Shown here piece by piece: positions 29,511 through 44,500 of a stretch of DNA of 64,000 bases (positions are counted from its first letter, which is position 1; the number at the start of each line of letters is the position of its first letter). The position numbers were made by a program, and so were the translations under genes. Origin of the DNA: Achatina immaculata (Eukaryota; Mollusca; Gastropoda; Stylommatophora; Achatinidae); the NCBI GenBank assembly GCA_009760885.1, contig CM019717.1:46702866-46766865 (forward strand). The letters are read 5' to 3'. A model generated the notes under the pieces. It did not search any database. It saw nothing but the letters and a program-made list of their open reading frames with translations, and was not told the DNA's origin.

Positions 29511-32500
29511 GTATTTTTCCGATAAACCTTTTGTGACGATTGCCTTCGGTCGCTTTTTGATGAAGCATTGTCTTGAGAAACCTAGAGTACATTAACTCAG
29601 GGAACAGATTTCACAAACATAACATCCACCAAGACAGAAAAACAAAGACACAAACAAGCGTTAAAAAAGTCTCGATGTACACAGGAGCACATTTCCTACA
29701 GGATAATGCTATAGGCCTCTAGAGAATTGCACATCAATATCGAGAGAAGTCATTTGTTTACCTTTTGAAAATACATAAAACGACTAAATAAACATATAAA
29801 TGAGTTAGATGAAACGTCAAGACACCCCCACCCCCAAAAAATGCACAATACAATAAAAAGGCACAAACCAAGGAGAGATTTTAAGTACTTAGGCACCTTG
29901 CTAATAGTCAAAAAGCAGAATTGCACAAACCAAGACCTCCTTTCAAAAATTTTAATCCATATTTTGCAATAAGTCACAATCTGTGAAAGCCAGGAAGAGA
30001 GTGCTAGAATGTTATATTGAATCAATCCAGTTTTATGGATGCAAAACTTGAACAGTCAGTAAGGAGATACATAGAAGGCTGGAATCAGCTGAAATGTGAA
30101 GAATGCTGAGGGTACCATGGACAGCGAGAAAATCAAGTGCAGTAGTTCTGAAAGATGCACAAGGAGTAAGGAAAATTATAATGATGGTCAGAAAACAACA
30201 GTCCAAATTGGCCATGTTTGGAGGAGAGCATCTAATGGCATCTGGAAAGATTTGAAGATAGAAGAGACGGAGGCAGACATTGAGAAAAGATGTTTGATGG
30301 TTTGGCATCTTGGCACAGGAGAAATGGCTGGTGACAAAGCCTGTTGAGATGCACAAGGGATCGAGGATTATGGAAGGACATGATATCTTGCACCTGTTGG
30401 CAGGGACCTTGAGAGAGAGAGAGAGAAAAAGTAGTTTACTTATTACCAGTTGAAAATACTGTCCTTTTAATTTTCTTTTTTTTTCATCTTTTTTTTTTTT
30501 TTTTGCATTTGTTCTTAACTCATGTAACACATGAACTAAAAATTATAATAGTGGATATATGAAACACAGGTCCTCAAGGTTGTCTTATTACAGTCTCTAA
30601 ATAATTGGCATTTAGTTTTAATCCCAATCCTTCATCACTGGCTGTTCTGCTTTGCTCCAAAAGCTTCCATATGCTTTTCAGTAGACTCATTTTGACTGTA
30701 GCTTTTTGTGTTAGCAAACTTTTGTCTTTCTTTGAAATGACTTCCTTTCATGTCTGGCATATGATGTGTCATTGTTAACAGCTGTTTAAGATTACTAATT
30801 GTTGCTTATATTTGACACTTTGTCCAGTCCTATTAACATTTAATTATCCCATTGTCTTAGGTGTTTATCTTATTTGATTTTTGTAACTAAATATTCTAAC
30901 ACTCTGCTGTCTCCTTTTCAGGGGCACCATATACTTAATGCATTGCGACAGCTTGCAACAGAATCAAACCCTCTGCCATTGCCTCGAACACCTTCGAAAT
31001 TGTAAGATATTTGTAATGCACATAATTAAGACAAATTTAACTCTTCCCGTACCGCGTAAAAAAACACGGACGTTACGTTGGTACCGATGATGATGTTACA
31101 TGGCCGAGCGGGTGTTTTCATATAAGGGGGTCCCTTTATAAAATTCATAGTAACAAACAAACTGCTTCATCAACACGTGTGTATCTCATATTAAAATAAG
31201 TGGAAATGAAAGAAGATTCCATAAATGAAGTTATTTATCATTTTAAAAAAACAAAGAATAGAAAAAAAAAAAAATTGTTCTGAAAAGCTGGAACGATTTT
31301 TTGGCGCTAAAAATATTTTTTAGGGCTGAGCACTAAAATCAAAGTTTTACATACCTGAAATGTGCCAGAATCCAATGCAGAATGTTTATATCGGTATAGA
31401 AATATTGATAATTGCGGATGCTTTTGATATCCAATAAATCTAACAGATCTACAGATGTGAAAAACACATTTAGTAAGCTAGGTCTAGTCGGTCAATATGA
31501 CCATTCTACCAACCAACCTTGAAAAAAGTAGAAAAATTTACGCTCAAATCGATCCACTTCTTCATTTCCTTTCTTTTCCGGCATGACCAGATGCTAAACT
31601 AGCTAAACTTTGGCCTAGAAGAGCTCTGTTTGGCTAAATGAAAAGTTGCATCGAGTTTTCAATGAAACAAATCAGAAGGGTGGCGTGGAATCCGACGGTA
31701 AACCGCAACTGGACTTAAAGGGCGGCGCGGTACGGGAAGAGTTAATGATTATTACTTTCAGCATGGTGACATATTTATTATGATATTACTTCTGTTAATT
31801 ACTCTGCAGCAAAACTTTCTCAGTACCATTTTTGTAAGGGTAGTCTTTTCCCTATTAAGGACACAAAATGGACAACTGGTCAGTGGAGAAAGAGAAAAAA
31901 ATTGAAAGATGGAGGGAACACTTTAACACCCTACTAAACAGAACACAGGCAGCACAAACAATAGACATACCTGAAGCAAAAACGAACTAAACATCAATAC
32001 AGGACCAATAACAATAAATGAAGTAAAGGAGACGATAAAGAAGCTAAAATCAGACAGGGCGCCAGGTGAAGATGAAGTGACTGCTGAGATGTTGAAAGCA
32101 GAAGAAACAGAAACACCAAAACAACTTTGCTGGATATTACAACAAATTTGGGATTTAGAAAAAGCCCCAGAGGAGTGGAGAACTGGGCTTATAGTAAAAC
32201 TACCAAAGAAGGGTGACCTCAGAGATTGCAGGAACTGGAGAGGCATTACCCTACTGCCACTCACCAGTAAAGTATTTTGCAGAATAATCATCAACAGAAT
32301 TGTACCAACACTTGAGGAAAAACTTCGGAAAGAGCAGGCAGGATTTAGGAAAGGAAGATCATGCATAGACCACATATTTGTACTTAGACAAATATTAGAA
32401 CAGGCAAATGAGTGGCATAGCACAACATATGGATTATTCATAGATTTTGAGAAAGCCTTTGACAGTGTCAACAGAGATGCACTGTGGAAAATCCTAAGAT

Positions 32501-35500
32501 GGCATGGCCTCCCCCATAAAATAGTTAATGTAATCAAAGCCCTATACGAGGGTTTTCAGTGCAAAGTTATCTGTGGAGAACATACCTCCAGCAGCTTTAG
32601 GGTACAAACAGGAGTGAAACATGGATGTGTACTATCACCAACATTATTTATCTTGGCAGTAGCCTGGTTAATGAAGGAGGCAACATCAAACAAACGCAGA
32701 GGATTACAATGGACCCTTGACACAGTGCTGGAGGACCTTGACTTTGCGGACGACATTTGTCTATTATCAAGCAGTCACAAAGATATGCAAGATAAAATAA
32801 ACAAGCTAACTCGGAATGCAAACAACATAGGACTAAAGATCAACGTAGGAAAGACAAAGTTAATGAAGCAAAATGTGAACAACAGAAATGTACTCAGAGT
32901 AGATAACAAGTTAGTGGAGGAGGTCAACGAATTTGTATACTTTGGCAGCAGAGTAGTAGAAAATGGAGACAGCACAGAGGACATCAACAGCAGACTTACT
33001 AGAGCAAACCAGGCTTTTGCAATGCTGCAGACTATATGGAAATAAAAAAAAACTAAGCATAAATATGAAAATCAGGATATTTAAGAGTAATGTTCTAAGT
33101 GTACTACTCTATGGAAGTGAATGCTGGAAAATCACCAAAACCATAGAAAACAAGTTGAATTCTTTCCAGACTAAATGTTTACGAAGAATTAGAAAAAAAT
33201 ATTTTGGCCAAACACCATAAGAATTAACATCTGGTTGGTAGAAATGCAGATGAAGCCACTGACAGCAATTATTGAGGAAAGATGCTGATGATGGTTGTGA
33301 CATGTGCTCCGAATGACTGACAACTCACTACCAAAAATAGCACTAAGATGGACACCACAGGGGAACAGAAGTAAGGGTAGACCAAAAGAGACATGGAGAA
33401 GAACAGAAAGGATGTTGAGCAATAGAGGGCTCACCTGGGCAAGAGCAGAAAAAAAGGCAAAGGACAGGCATTTGTGGAAAACCCTTGCGGAAGCCCCATG
33501 TGCCCTTGGCACTTAAGGTTCAGAGAGAGAGAGAGAGAGTCTTTTCCCCGTATTTTTATTTTCTAAATTTTTCATGTCATACTTGTCATTTAGTGATCCT
33601 GTACTTCAGATTTATCCACCCATAATAAAGTGGTTTGCTTTGAGCAGTTGCCTCATTGTAATTTGTGTTATCAGTTTTCATCTTATTCTGTCTGTTGTCA
33701 TCATTAGTCTGTATTAGTATTTTGCACTATTTTGTATTCTGGACCAGAAGGCATGTATTGTCAGCAGTCTCAAGGAAAATGAAGAGAAAAAAAATCATAG
33801 ACAGTCTAACACAACAGCAAAAAAAAAAAAATCAGCTGATGGAAAATATCAGGGAACAAGATCTGTGGAGAAGAAGCACAATCATTGATGCCTAAAAGCA
33901 TGGCACCTGATGATGATGAGTATGGAAAGGGTTTTTTTTTTTTCTTTTTTGTTTTTTTTTTTTTTGTATAAACAGTGCAACATTGATTTGTCCACAGGAG
34001 CTACCTAAGGTATGTTAAATTTCTTGGGTTTAGCTTTCCAGTGGCAACAGGTAGTGTCGTGGGTTATGCCTGGTATGATCCAGACTTTCGGCTTCTGCTA
34101 GAGGACAATATACCATATGCCAGAGAGTTGTTGAAAAATATTCTGCCAGAAAATAAAATAGATCCTGAAATAAGGTACTTCTTTTTTTTCTTTTTTTTAG
34201 TTATTTATTCATTACTATCAAAGATTAAATATGGAAATCTGTAGTGAAACTCATACATTTGAGATTGTTATCTTCTTATAGTTATCTTCATCAGAACAGG
34301 TGATGAAAGCTGCATTTACAGCTATAATGTGGAAACAAAGCATCAGTTATTGCAATAGAAAACTTAGAATTCACCAAGATCGAGGAAATTTCAGCAAGTG
34401 AAGTTGAATGTGAAAGCCATTATCATAATATTTTTCAATTCTTGAGGGATTGTTCGTCATGAAGCATACTAAATGGTCTTCTTCTTCTTTGTTCACTTCT
34501 ACCATCAAGATCATCCCATGATCCTACTGAATTTATTCCTGTGTTCTTGCGATGGTCTCATTTAGGATGGAGGCTCAGAGCATCGTGGGGCTTGGGGCTA
34601 TATTCCCGGTGGTTCATAGAAGCAGCATTGCATGACAATGTGGTTTTCCTTACAACAGTTCAGCCATGAGTTTGACTTTTATTCACCAGAAAAACTCGAC
34701 GTAGTTTGGATATGAATATATCTCTGCAGGGTGAGAGGAGGTTGTCCATCTAGACTGCACTGGTCCAGTGTCTCCGACTTCAGTGTTTTGTGGTTGTGGC
34801 TGCTACCTTCCTGGTGGTGACCAGGGTGGAGCTTTTGTCGAGGAGGACGAATCCTCGCCACTAGTGAGTTTTACCCCTGGGTTAAGCTGGTTTAGGCATA
34901 TTATCCCAGTTTTGGTGTATATAGGATGTGGCCGGCCTCTAGAGCAGAGGTGACACTGTGGTTTTCATTGCACCAGTTCAGCCTCGAGTTGGATTTTCCC
35001 ACTGGAAAATCTCAACATGGTTAGGATATGAATATATCCCCGCTGGGTGAGAGGAGGTTGTCTATCTAGACTGCACTGGTCCAATGTCTCCGACTTCAGC
35101 ATTCTTTGGTTGTGGCTGCTACCCTTCCTGGTGGTGACCAGGACGGACCCCCTGCCGAGGAGGACGAATCCTCGCCAGTAGTGAGTCTCACCCCTGGGTT
35201 AAGCCGGTTTAGGCATATTATCCCAGTTCTGGCGTACACAGGACGTGGCTGGCCTCTAGAGCAGAGGTGCCGTGATATGGGTAGCCCTCACCACGAAACT
35301 ACTGGCCATACCTGTTTAACTTCACTTAAGCCTTTCCATCACCTTTTCCATGACAGCACCACGCAGCAACCCTAATCACAAAACAGAGCATTGGCCGGGA
35401 GGAGTTTCGGCCCATTCACGACGGCCAAAGAATTTCGCCAACAATGGACTAAGTGGTCAAACTGTAAAGCAATTTTTTTTTAATCTTGAGATTTTTAACC

Positions 35501-38500
35501 AGTTACACGAATCATTGAGTCAGAAGTGCCCAGAAAGTAGAAAAAAATGTATCATGGATAACATAACATAACATCATAACAGCACACCAGTGCCACTCTT
35601 CTGGTTTGAGAGATTTTTTTAAAGAACTGAGTCTCTCCTATTTCTTCAGTCACATTACTCTTTGAACTTGATCATGTGTGACTGTTTGCAAAACTGAAGA
35701 GCTCATTAAAACTATAGAGTCTTGAAATAATTAAAGTGATTTTTTAAAAAAAGAGAAAGAAAAAAACCTATGATCCTGATCTAAAGCATCTTCCAAAAAT
35801 GTCTGCAAGGAATTTCCAGAAATGGAAAATCCATTGGCATTGGTGCGTATTTGTTGCAGAGAACTATTTTTGAAGGGGATACTTTTGTAACTAATAAAGT
35901 TTAATGCAGCCAGTTTTATGAGGGTTTGTACTTCAGTGGACGCAGGAAAATCAGTATATACACCTTAATTGACAGTTGACAGTAACTGACAGTGTGTTAA
36001 TGACAATATTTTTTACATAATTTTTGTAATATATGTTGGTGTATTCATGTTGAGCACTAAGATGGACACCACAGGGGAACAGAAGTAAAGATAGACCAAA
36101 GGAGACATGGAGAAGAACAACAGAGAGGACGTTGAGCGATAGAGGGGTCACCTGGGCAAGAGCAGAAAAAAAGGCAAAGGACAGGCATTTGTGGAAAACC
36201 CTTGTGCTTTGGGCACTTAAGGTTCAGAGAGAGAGAGAGAGAGACAGTAATTAATGAACTAGCAAATAATACAAACACTTATATGAAAACTTTCTTACAG
36301 GACAAGTCAAGGACCAGAGATACAGATTACAGCTGGGAAAGTATGTTTTTTTAAACATAGAAATCATATGAAACTTTTCTGTTGAACTAAATTATACACA
36401 ACTGAGAGGAAGTTAGCAAGTAATTAAATGAATGGAAAATAAAGGGATTGGAAGAGATATGTGAGATATTTGGACACAACACAATCCAGGTGCTTTAGAG
36501 TACTATAACAATGTTAGAGGTCAGAATAGATGGTGGTGGTGGTGGTGGTGGTAGATCTCCCTGCTTCTGTGAGCTAGAAGCTCTTGGGATCTGATGCCAT
36601 GGTGAAGAACTTGGCTGTCAGATGTGTCAAACTAGATAAGATTAGCCTTGAAAGTGCTTATTCTACTTCTTCTGCGTTTGAGGTTGTTGGTCACATCAGA
36701 TCTTGATCCCTGTCGACATGGCAAAGCCTGCAGTCCTCTCCAGATCCTGATAGAAGCTCCAGAGCTTTTGCCCCAAGCTTGTGTCCTCTGGCCACGTCTC
36801 ACGCTTCAGATCTGCATGGTTTGGGCACTCTTGAAGGATATGTTCTGGAGTCTGGACTCCACTGCCACATGGACACTCGTCTGTGTGAGACATTTTAAGT
36901 TGATGTAGGTGGCTTAGTAGTCTGCAGTGGCCTGTCCTTAAGTGGAAAAGGATGGTTTGCTGATGTCTTTGTAGTTGGTGTATTGGATCTGGTTCATTGT
37001 TGCATTTCAGTTGCTTTTTTCCATTCAGATCTGCAAAAGTGCTTGTTAATTCTCTAGGCTGATCCTTCTCATTTTGCTCCTTTTATGTAAGCCTCACTGT
37101 TTTCCGCTGTAGAGTTGTAACAGTGTTAGTCAGGATTACACACAGCCAGATAAATGAAACTTTTGATTTTTTTAATAGATATTTTCATGTGGTTTTTATG
37201 TTCATGAGTATATAAAATATAGCACTTGTATTTTGATGATTCAGAACATTGGACAAGTACTTTTAGAAAAGGTAGGAATAGCTTTTTTTTAATAGAGCTA
37301 ACACTTATAACATTTCACATTACACCTTATTCATTCAAAAATACATGAGATGAAGAAGCAGATATGTTTGCTAAACATAGGATTCATATTTATACTTTTC
37401 TATTGACCTGAATGTTTTTGTATGAATAAGATAATGCCAACGCATTATAGCTGCGTGTTTCATTAATGAATAACATTTTTCCTACCTTTTTAAAAGTTAA
37501 ATTATTTGTTATAACAGCTTTACTGCAGTGGCTCTGTGTATATTTATATATTTTATATACAGGGTCCGGCATAAGGCATAGCTGGATTTAACTGACGTAG
37601 TGCACGGAAACTGAATACGTATGAAAAAAAACATAATGTCAGAGATGAAGCAGAAAAACGGTCATTTTTAACAATGGCTTCTTGGCAAACCATTGTGCAT
37701 TCACCATTGAAACTTATTTTAAAAGTGGAGAATCGTCTATTACTGTACGACGAAAGTTTTTTCGCCATTTTGAGTTGCATCCCCGTGATAATGTTCCCGA
37801 TCGGAGGACAAAACATTTTGAGTGGGTCAAAAAATTTAAGGAAACTGCTAAATGCCTTAATAACAAATCTACTGATCATCCAAGAACTCAACAGACGCCT
37901 GAATGAATTCAAGAAGTCCGCAACGCATTGCTGAGCAGCCCTTGGTGATCAACTGTTAGGAACGCTTTGGCACCTGGCATCCTCTTACTGTTAATAGTGA
38001 TCTTTATGTGCAGGTGCTAACTGAATACTTCATTCCAGACTTGGCCAATAGAAATAAGAGACTAGTATAGTTTCAACAAGATGGAGCAGCTGCTCACACA
38101 GCCCACCAGTCCATGACCATGCGCAGCAAGCATTTCCCAATCGTCTTATTTCCAGATTTGGAGATATTCATTGGCCGGCAAGGTCACCGGATTTATCGGC
38201 CGCAGACTTCTTTTTATCGGGGTACCTCAAGAACACGGTGTATGCTAGTCGACCACATTCAGCTGCAGACCTAAAGGATCGAATCTGACACGGTATTCAA
38301 AATATCCCTTTGAACATGTTAAATGGTGTTATGCAGGAATTTTCCAGATGCCTGGCTGAATGTATCAAATGTAATGGCGGTCATCTAACCAGCGTACTTT
38401 TCAAAACCTAAATATGATTGTCAGTAATAATAAAAATACACACTTTTCTGAGTTTCATTCCACTTTTTTTTACCAAAAACATGTATCTTTTATATCCTTC

Positions 38501-41500
38501 TGTGCCGTTAAATGTCACATAGGGCTCACAAGATAGTTCGCCAATTTTTCCTGTTTTTGGCGAGCTTTTCAACCTCATAAAAGGATTTTATGCCTATTAA
38601 TTTGGCCTCTCTTAACAATGTCCTCTTCAGAGTTTCACGTGGTCTGCCTCTTTTTCTTTGGCCTGTTATGTTCCACTTGATAGCTTGTTTTGGGATTCTC
38701 TGATCGTTTCTTCTCATCACGTGATCAACATATGTTCATCTCCTTGGAGCTGATCACCCATGAGACTGGTTGTTGTTCAGTCATCTGTCTTATCACTGCA
38801 TTGTTCTTGAATTTGTTCCACTTGATGCCAAGTATTTTCCTTAAGCATTTGTTTTCAAAAGAGTCTAATTTCTTATCTGTTTTTTTAGTTGTTTTCCAGC
38901 TTTTGCATGCATAAATGAAGGTGGATATTACATTTGAATTGAATTGTTTTAACTTGGTCTTTGTGCTTATAACCCTCAAATGCCGTATGTTCTCAAGACT
39001 CTTGAAGATTAATGCTAAATAAAATTTTTTAAAAAACATGCATTGCGCTTATTTATTTTCCATTTTTAAAGTCCAGCTGTGCTTTATGCCCAACCCTGTA
39101 TTAGGGTGAATCAAAAAAGTAACTGCAAATCAGTTATGTGGTCATTGAAAAATAGAATAAAGACTTTTTTATCTGCCCTGAACCCTTTGATATATTTTGT
39201 AATCCATCCCTTGATTTAAAATTACTTTTTGACTGGCTATGCATAATTATACATGAAAACTTTTTGGATGTTACAGAACATTGGGCAAGATTCTGTTGTA
39301 CAGAGCAGAGTCAGCAAAATAGGTACAAAAATTTTGTTACCTTAACATATTTTTAAAACTTTGCTTTGAAAAAGGAGCTGTGAAAGACTCCCTGCATAAT
39401 ATATGTTTAGCATGTTGAATTATATGATTTATAATTTAGAGAAAATAATGTGTACATTTCATATTTTTTAAAAAACAGTCACTGTCTCATCTTCCTTGCT
39501 CTCTTTTTCCATGTGTTTATATGTGCGTGCATGCATCTGTGAAACGAAAAAGAGAGTGAATTATGTAGAAACGTTTCATGTATGTTAATGTCATGTTTCA
39601 AAGAATGCCTAATCAAGATCAGCTATGGAAAGATAATGTAAGTGATATTTCTCTAGTTCCTAAATTTAATTAATTGTGTGAGACGTTCCATCCCAGTATA
39701 TATGGGTTGCATATGTAACCACTGGCAGCCTGGTTAGCTGAGTGGTTAGGCATTTAGTTTACTAATCCAGTGGTACCAGGTTCAGTCCCAGCAGTGGGAT
39801 TTTTTCTGGTACACACCAAAAAAGGCCCCAGAGTTCACCCAGCCTCTAAAAATTGGTAGCAGAGAAATCTGGGAAGGTAACATGGCCAGGTGTGATACTG
39901 ACCACATTGCACTTTCATGTGCCAAATGTCATGGAAAATACAGACCTAACACTGTATCCCCAATATGCCTTAATGGCATGGAAATGGGAATTCTACTTTT
40001 ATATATAACCACTGAGTGATACAGTAGCTCTGGTTGATGAAAAATAGCTAATAGTATAATTGAAATTGGAAATAATATTTTTTTTAAAAAAATTTTCTGG
40101 TACCAGATGACTGTCTATGCCTATTGGCATGGCAATGTCTGGTCTGATCTGACCATTACTATCTTCGATGTAATCTGTGACCAGCATCCTTGCACTCCAG
40201 GCATTCCCATATGTGCTCCGTCTTCCGTTCCAGCACCCACTTCTTCTTCTTCTTCTTCTTCGTTCACTTCTACCACCAAAAACCGCACTGTGAACCTACT
40301 GAATTTACACCTGTGGTCCTCGTTAGGTCCCATGGTCCCCTGTGTGGTCCAAAATAAACCACACGAGATCCACGAAAGGACCACAAGGGGTTCAGAGTAT
40401 CACAGTGCTTTAGCCTGTATTCTTGGTGGGTCTCGGAAGCGGGATTGCATGACACCGTGGTTTTAATTGCACCAGTTTAGTCTAGGGTTGGACTTTCTCA
40501 CCGGAAGACCTCGACGTGTTTAGGATATCAGTGCATCCCCGCTGGGTGAGAGGCGGTAGCCCACCCAGGCCAGAGTTGGACTTTCTCATCGGAAAACCTC
40601 GACGTGTTTTGAGATACCCGTGTATCACCGCCGGGTGAGAGGTGGTTGCCCATCCAGTCCAGGGTTGGACTTTCTCACCGGAAAACATCAGCGTGATTAG
40701 GATACGCAGACATCCCCGCCGGGTGAGAGGTGGTTGCCTATCTAGACTTCCCTGGTCCAGTGTCTCCGACTTCAGCATTTTGCGGTCGTGGCCGCTACCC
40801 TTCCTAGTTGTGACCAGGATGGAGCTTTTGTCCAGGAGGACGAATCCTCGCCACTAGTGACTTCTACCCCTGGGTTGAGCCGGTTTAGGCATTTCCCAGT
40901 ATGGGCGTGTTTGGGACGGGACCGACCTCTAGGGCAGAGTTACTGTGACATGCATAGCCTTCAAGATTCACCCCTGGTATGAGCCGGTTTAGGCAAAATT
41001 CACCAGTATGGGTGTTTATCAGGCGTTACCGACCTCTAGAGCGGAGGTGGCATGACATGTCTAGCCATCGAGTTCCACCCCTGGTGTGTGCCGGTTTAGG
41101 CATATTTCACCAGTGTAGGTGTATTTCGGACGTGGCCGGCCTCTAGAGCAGAGGTGCCGTGGTATAGCTCTCGTAGCGATACTACTGGACATACAACTTC
41201 ACTTTCCACCACCTTTTCCCATCGGCGCCGCACAGCAACCTTTATTTCTTTTCTGCATTTACTTCCTTAACCGGGAGGAGCTTCACTCCACGCGCGGCAT
41301 TTGAAGAGTCTCGCCAGCAGTGTCTTAACCTCTGGGACAAGCTGGTTCATGCATTTCACCCGATATGACTTCACTCAGGACGTGGCCGACTTCCAGACCA
41401 GAGGTACCTTGATTTGACTATTTGCTTCGCTTTATCCTTTCTACCACCTTTTCCGCAGTGATGCTGCGCGGCAGCCTCATTTGCAAATTTCTTCTTTGGC

Positions 41501-44500
41501 CGGGAGGAGCACCGCTCCACGCACGGCAGCTGAAGATCTCGCCAACAGTGCAGCACCCACTGAAATGTGTGAATGCTGATGGAGCCAGTCACACACTGGT
41601 TGTGTATAATGCGGGCAAAACCACTTCATTCAGAAAAATTTTTAAAAACTTACCCTCTCCTGCCCTAATTTGATCATCATCCTGTGGGTAAAATACCATT
41701 CGAGCTATCCATTCATTCTTGAATGTTAGAGCGATGTGGAAACTTTTTCTTGTGTAACAGTTTGTTGCACTTTTCAGTCATTTGATTATTACATTGGATT
41801 ACTGCTGAGTTGTGAAAGTATCATATTTATTGAACAATACTTGTTTCCTGAGCAAGATATTCTAGAAATTTCTGACCAAGAAGTTAACTCCTCAGGTGGC
41901 CTGCTTAATGCAGATGATGAGCATAGTTTGGGAGACAATATTTTAACAATAAGATCAGAACTATTACTCAATTCAGAAGGTAACTGTTAGAGCAGAGTTG
42001 GATTTTCACATTTTCATGGTTTCATTTACTTTTCATTCCTGTTTTGTAACTGTAGAATGCAACATACAAATGCAACATATTCACATCATATAAGGCATTT
42101 ATTGTCCTTTCTTTTTTTAATTTAATTTTTTTTGCAATTTCATTATTATGGATAAGTTTTCAGATCATAGTTTCCTTGTATATAGTTTTTTTTTTTTAAA
42201 GAAATGACATAAGATATAACAGATAATAATATAGATATAACATCTTTATAGCATTTTTTAAAAAATTCTGATTAATTTTTGAGCTTTTTTTTAAAATTGC
42301 TAGTAAATGTTTTCCAAACGGATTTGTTACCAGTTGTTATTCAGTTTGGTATGTTTTTATAGCCTACATATCAGATTTGTTTGTTACGGGTCACATGTAT
42401 TTGTTTCAGGCAGATTTGTTGTTATAAATCTAATTTAAAATGAAATGAAAGTTCTTTTTAAATCAAACTATTGTAAGAATTTACTTTCATAATAATAAGA
42501 AACTGTTATTAATTTTATTTTGTGTTGAATCTTTTTTTTTTTTTCATGGGAGGGAAGAATAGTGATTTGTTTGAAATATTATTTCAGATTAAACTGTTGC
42601 TGTTCAGTTATTTTTAAGTTTTTGTTTAATGATTTGTGCCTTATATAGCTGACTTTTTTGGGAGGTTTTTTTTAAACATTATATGCTGATTACTTAAGAT
42701 GGACATATCTTATACCCTTCCTTGCTGTTAAACGTCAAATAGGGCTCGCATTGTAGTTTAAATGTCACATAGGGCTTGCATTGTAGTTCATCATGTTTTT
42801 CTGTTCTGGTAGAGTTTTTCAACCTCATCAAGGGATCTTGTGCCCACAAATTTAGCCTCACTTAACATTCTTTAGAATTTCACCTGGTTGGCCTCTTTTT
42901 CTTTGTCCTGTTGTGGTCCCCTTGATAACTTATGAGCATTTACTGAATGTTAATTTACAGATAAGTACATGTCTTTTTTCACATTCTTTATTCATTTATG
43001 TCTTCATTGATCTCCTACCTGTGACTTGTGTTCTGAGTAATCATTTTGTTGATGAGCTTGAGGCAGTAGCATTGAAAATCTGTAGACTTGACTAAGGAAG
43101 CACATTTTTTACAGACTTCACCATGAAGGAGAATAGCTCAGACTTTATGTGCTGGTCAGGTATTTTATAGGAGCACCACAGAGATAAGAAATAGGATCTT
43201 AACTAGCTGTGGTTTTCCCAGCCTTGACATCAGCTCTCTAGCAATCATCTTGAAACCCATATATGGCTCATAGTTAGAACATCATCATAATTCATCATCA
43301 TTATTATCATCATCATCATAATCCTCCTTCCAGGCCTATATGAAACAGAGGTCTTGAATCAGTTCTGTCTGTACAGAATTCCTGTCATTGGTTTTCTTTT
43401 CCTCATTTCTTAATGTCTGCATAATCTTCACAGTTGAATATCTGCCAGTTCATGAGTAAAACCAATATAACATAGTGCATCTTTTATACATTTTATATTC
43501 ATCCTTAAAAAAAATGATTATATTGATTTGTTTTACAATTCTTACATCAAGAAAAATGAGGGATTAATATGGTTAAGTGAAAGTAATATCCTTCTGGATT
43601 TGTGGATTTAATTATCTGAATATAGATCTGAGTTCAGGCTTACAAAGGGTGATTGATAAGTTCTCGGCATAAGGTACAAGTACTTGAAACACACTGTTGA
43701 TATTAGATGCATTTGTAGATCAGGTTAATGTAAGATTGAAACACAAAGTTTCAAGAAATTAACTGCAATCAATTTTTTTTTACAGACTACTGAAGTGGTA
43801 AAGGGTAACAGAAATTGAGAAAATGGATAAAATTTCTCATCGAGCAGTCATTCGCTACCTCTGCATCAAGGGCTTATAGTCAAAGGAGATCCATGAGGAT
43901 ATGGTAGAGACTATAGGGGAGAGTGCCCCTTCTTACAGAACAGTGAAGAAATGGGCAGCTCAGTTCAAACATGGAAGGGAGAGTCTGGAAGATGATCCCC
44001 ATCCAGGAAGACCAAGAACAGTAACCACTGATGAAACCACCGGCAGAATACATGACATGATAATGGAGTATCGACGACTAACTGAGCGGTACATTGCTAC
44101 TGAGTTGGGCATCTCCCAGGAATGTGTTCATGCCATTATTCAAATGATCTTCAAATGACAAAGGTCTCTGCTCGATGGATCCTGAAACTTCTTGGAGCTG
44201 ATGTCAAGAGACAATCTTGGCCATTTTTCTGCAGATCTTGAAGAGTTTCTTCAGCAATTTTGACTATGGATGAGACTTGGGTTCATCATTTTCAACCAGA
44301 AACCAAAGAACAGTCAAAGCAGTGGAAACATCATGGATCCCCACCTCCAAAGAAAGCAATGGTGGTTCTGTCCTCCATCTTTTGGGATTCAGAAGGTGTA
44401 CTATTGGTAGGCTATCTTCAGAAGGTCACCGGGGCCTGGTACGCTAATCTTGTGAAGCAACTGTGGTTCAAATTGAAGGATAAGCGTTGAGTGAAGTTGA

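Noticed and set aside
39731..39800. Possible tRNA gene
   Set aside because: A and B boxes are present but the cloverleaf is poor, and the sequence continues into a SINE body shared with 20.0 kb.
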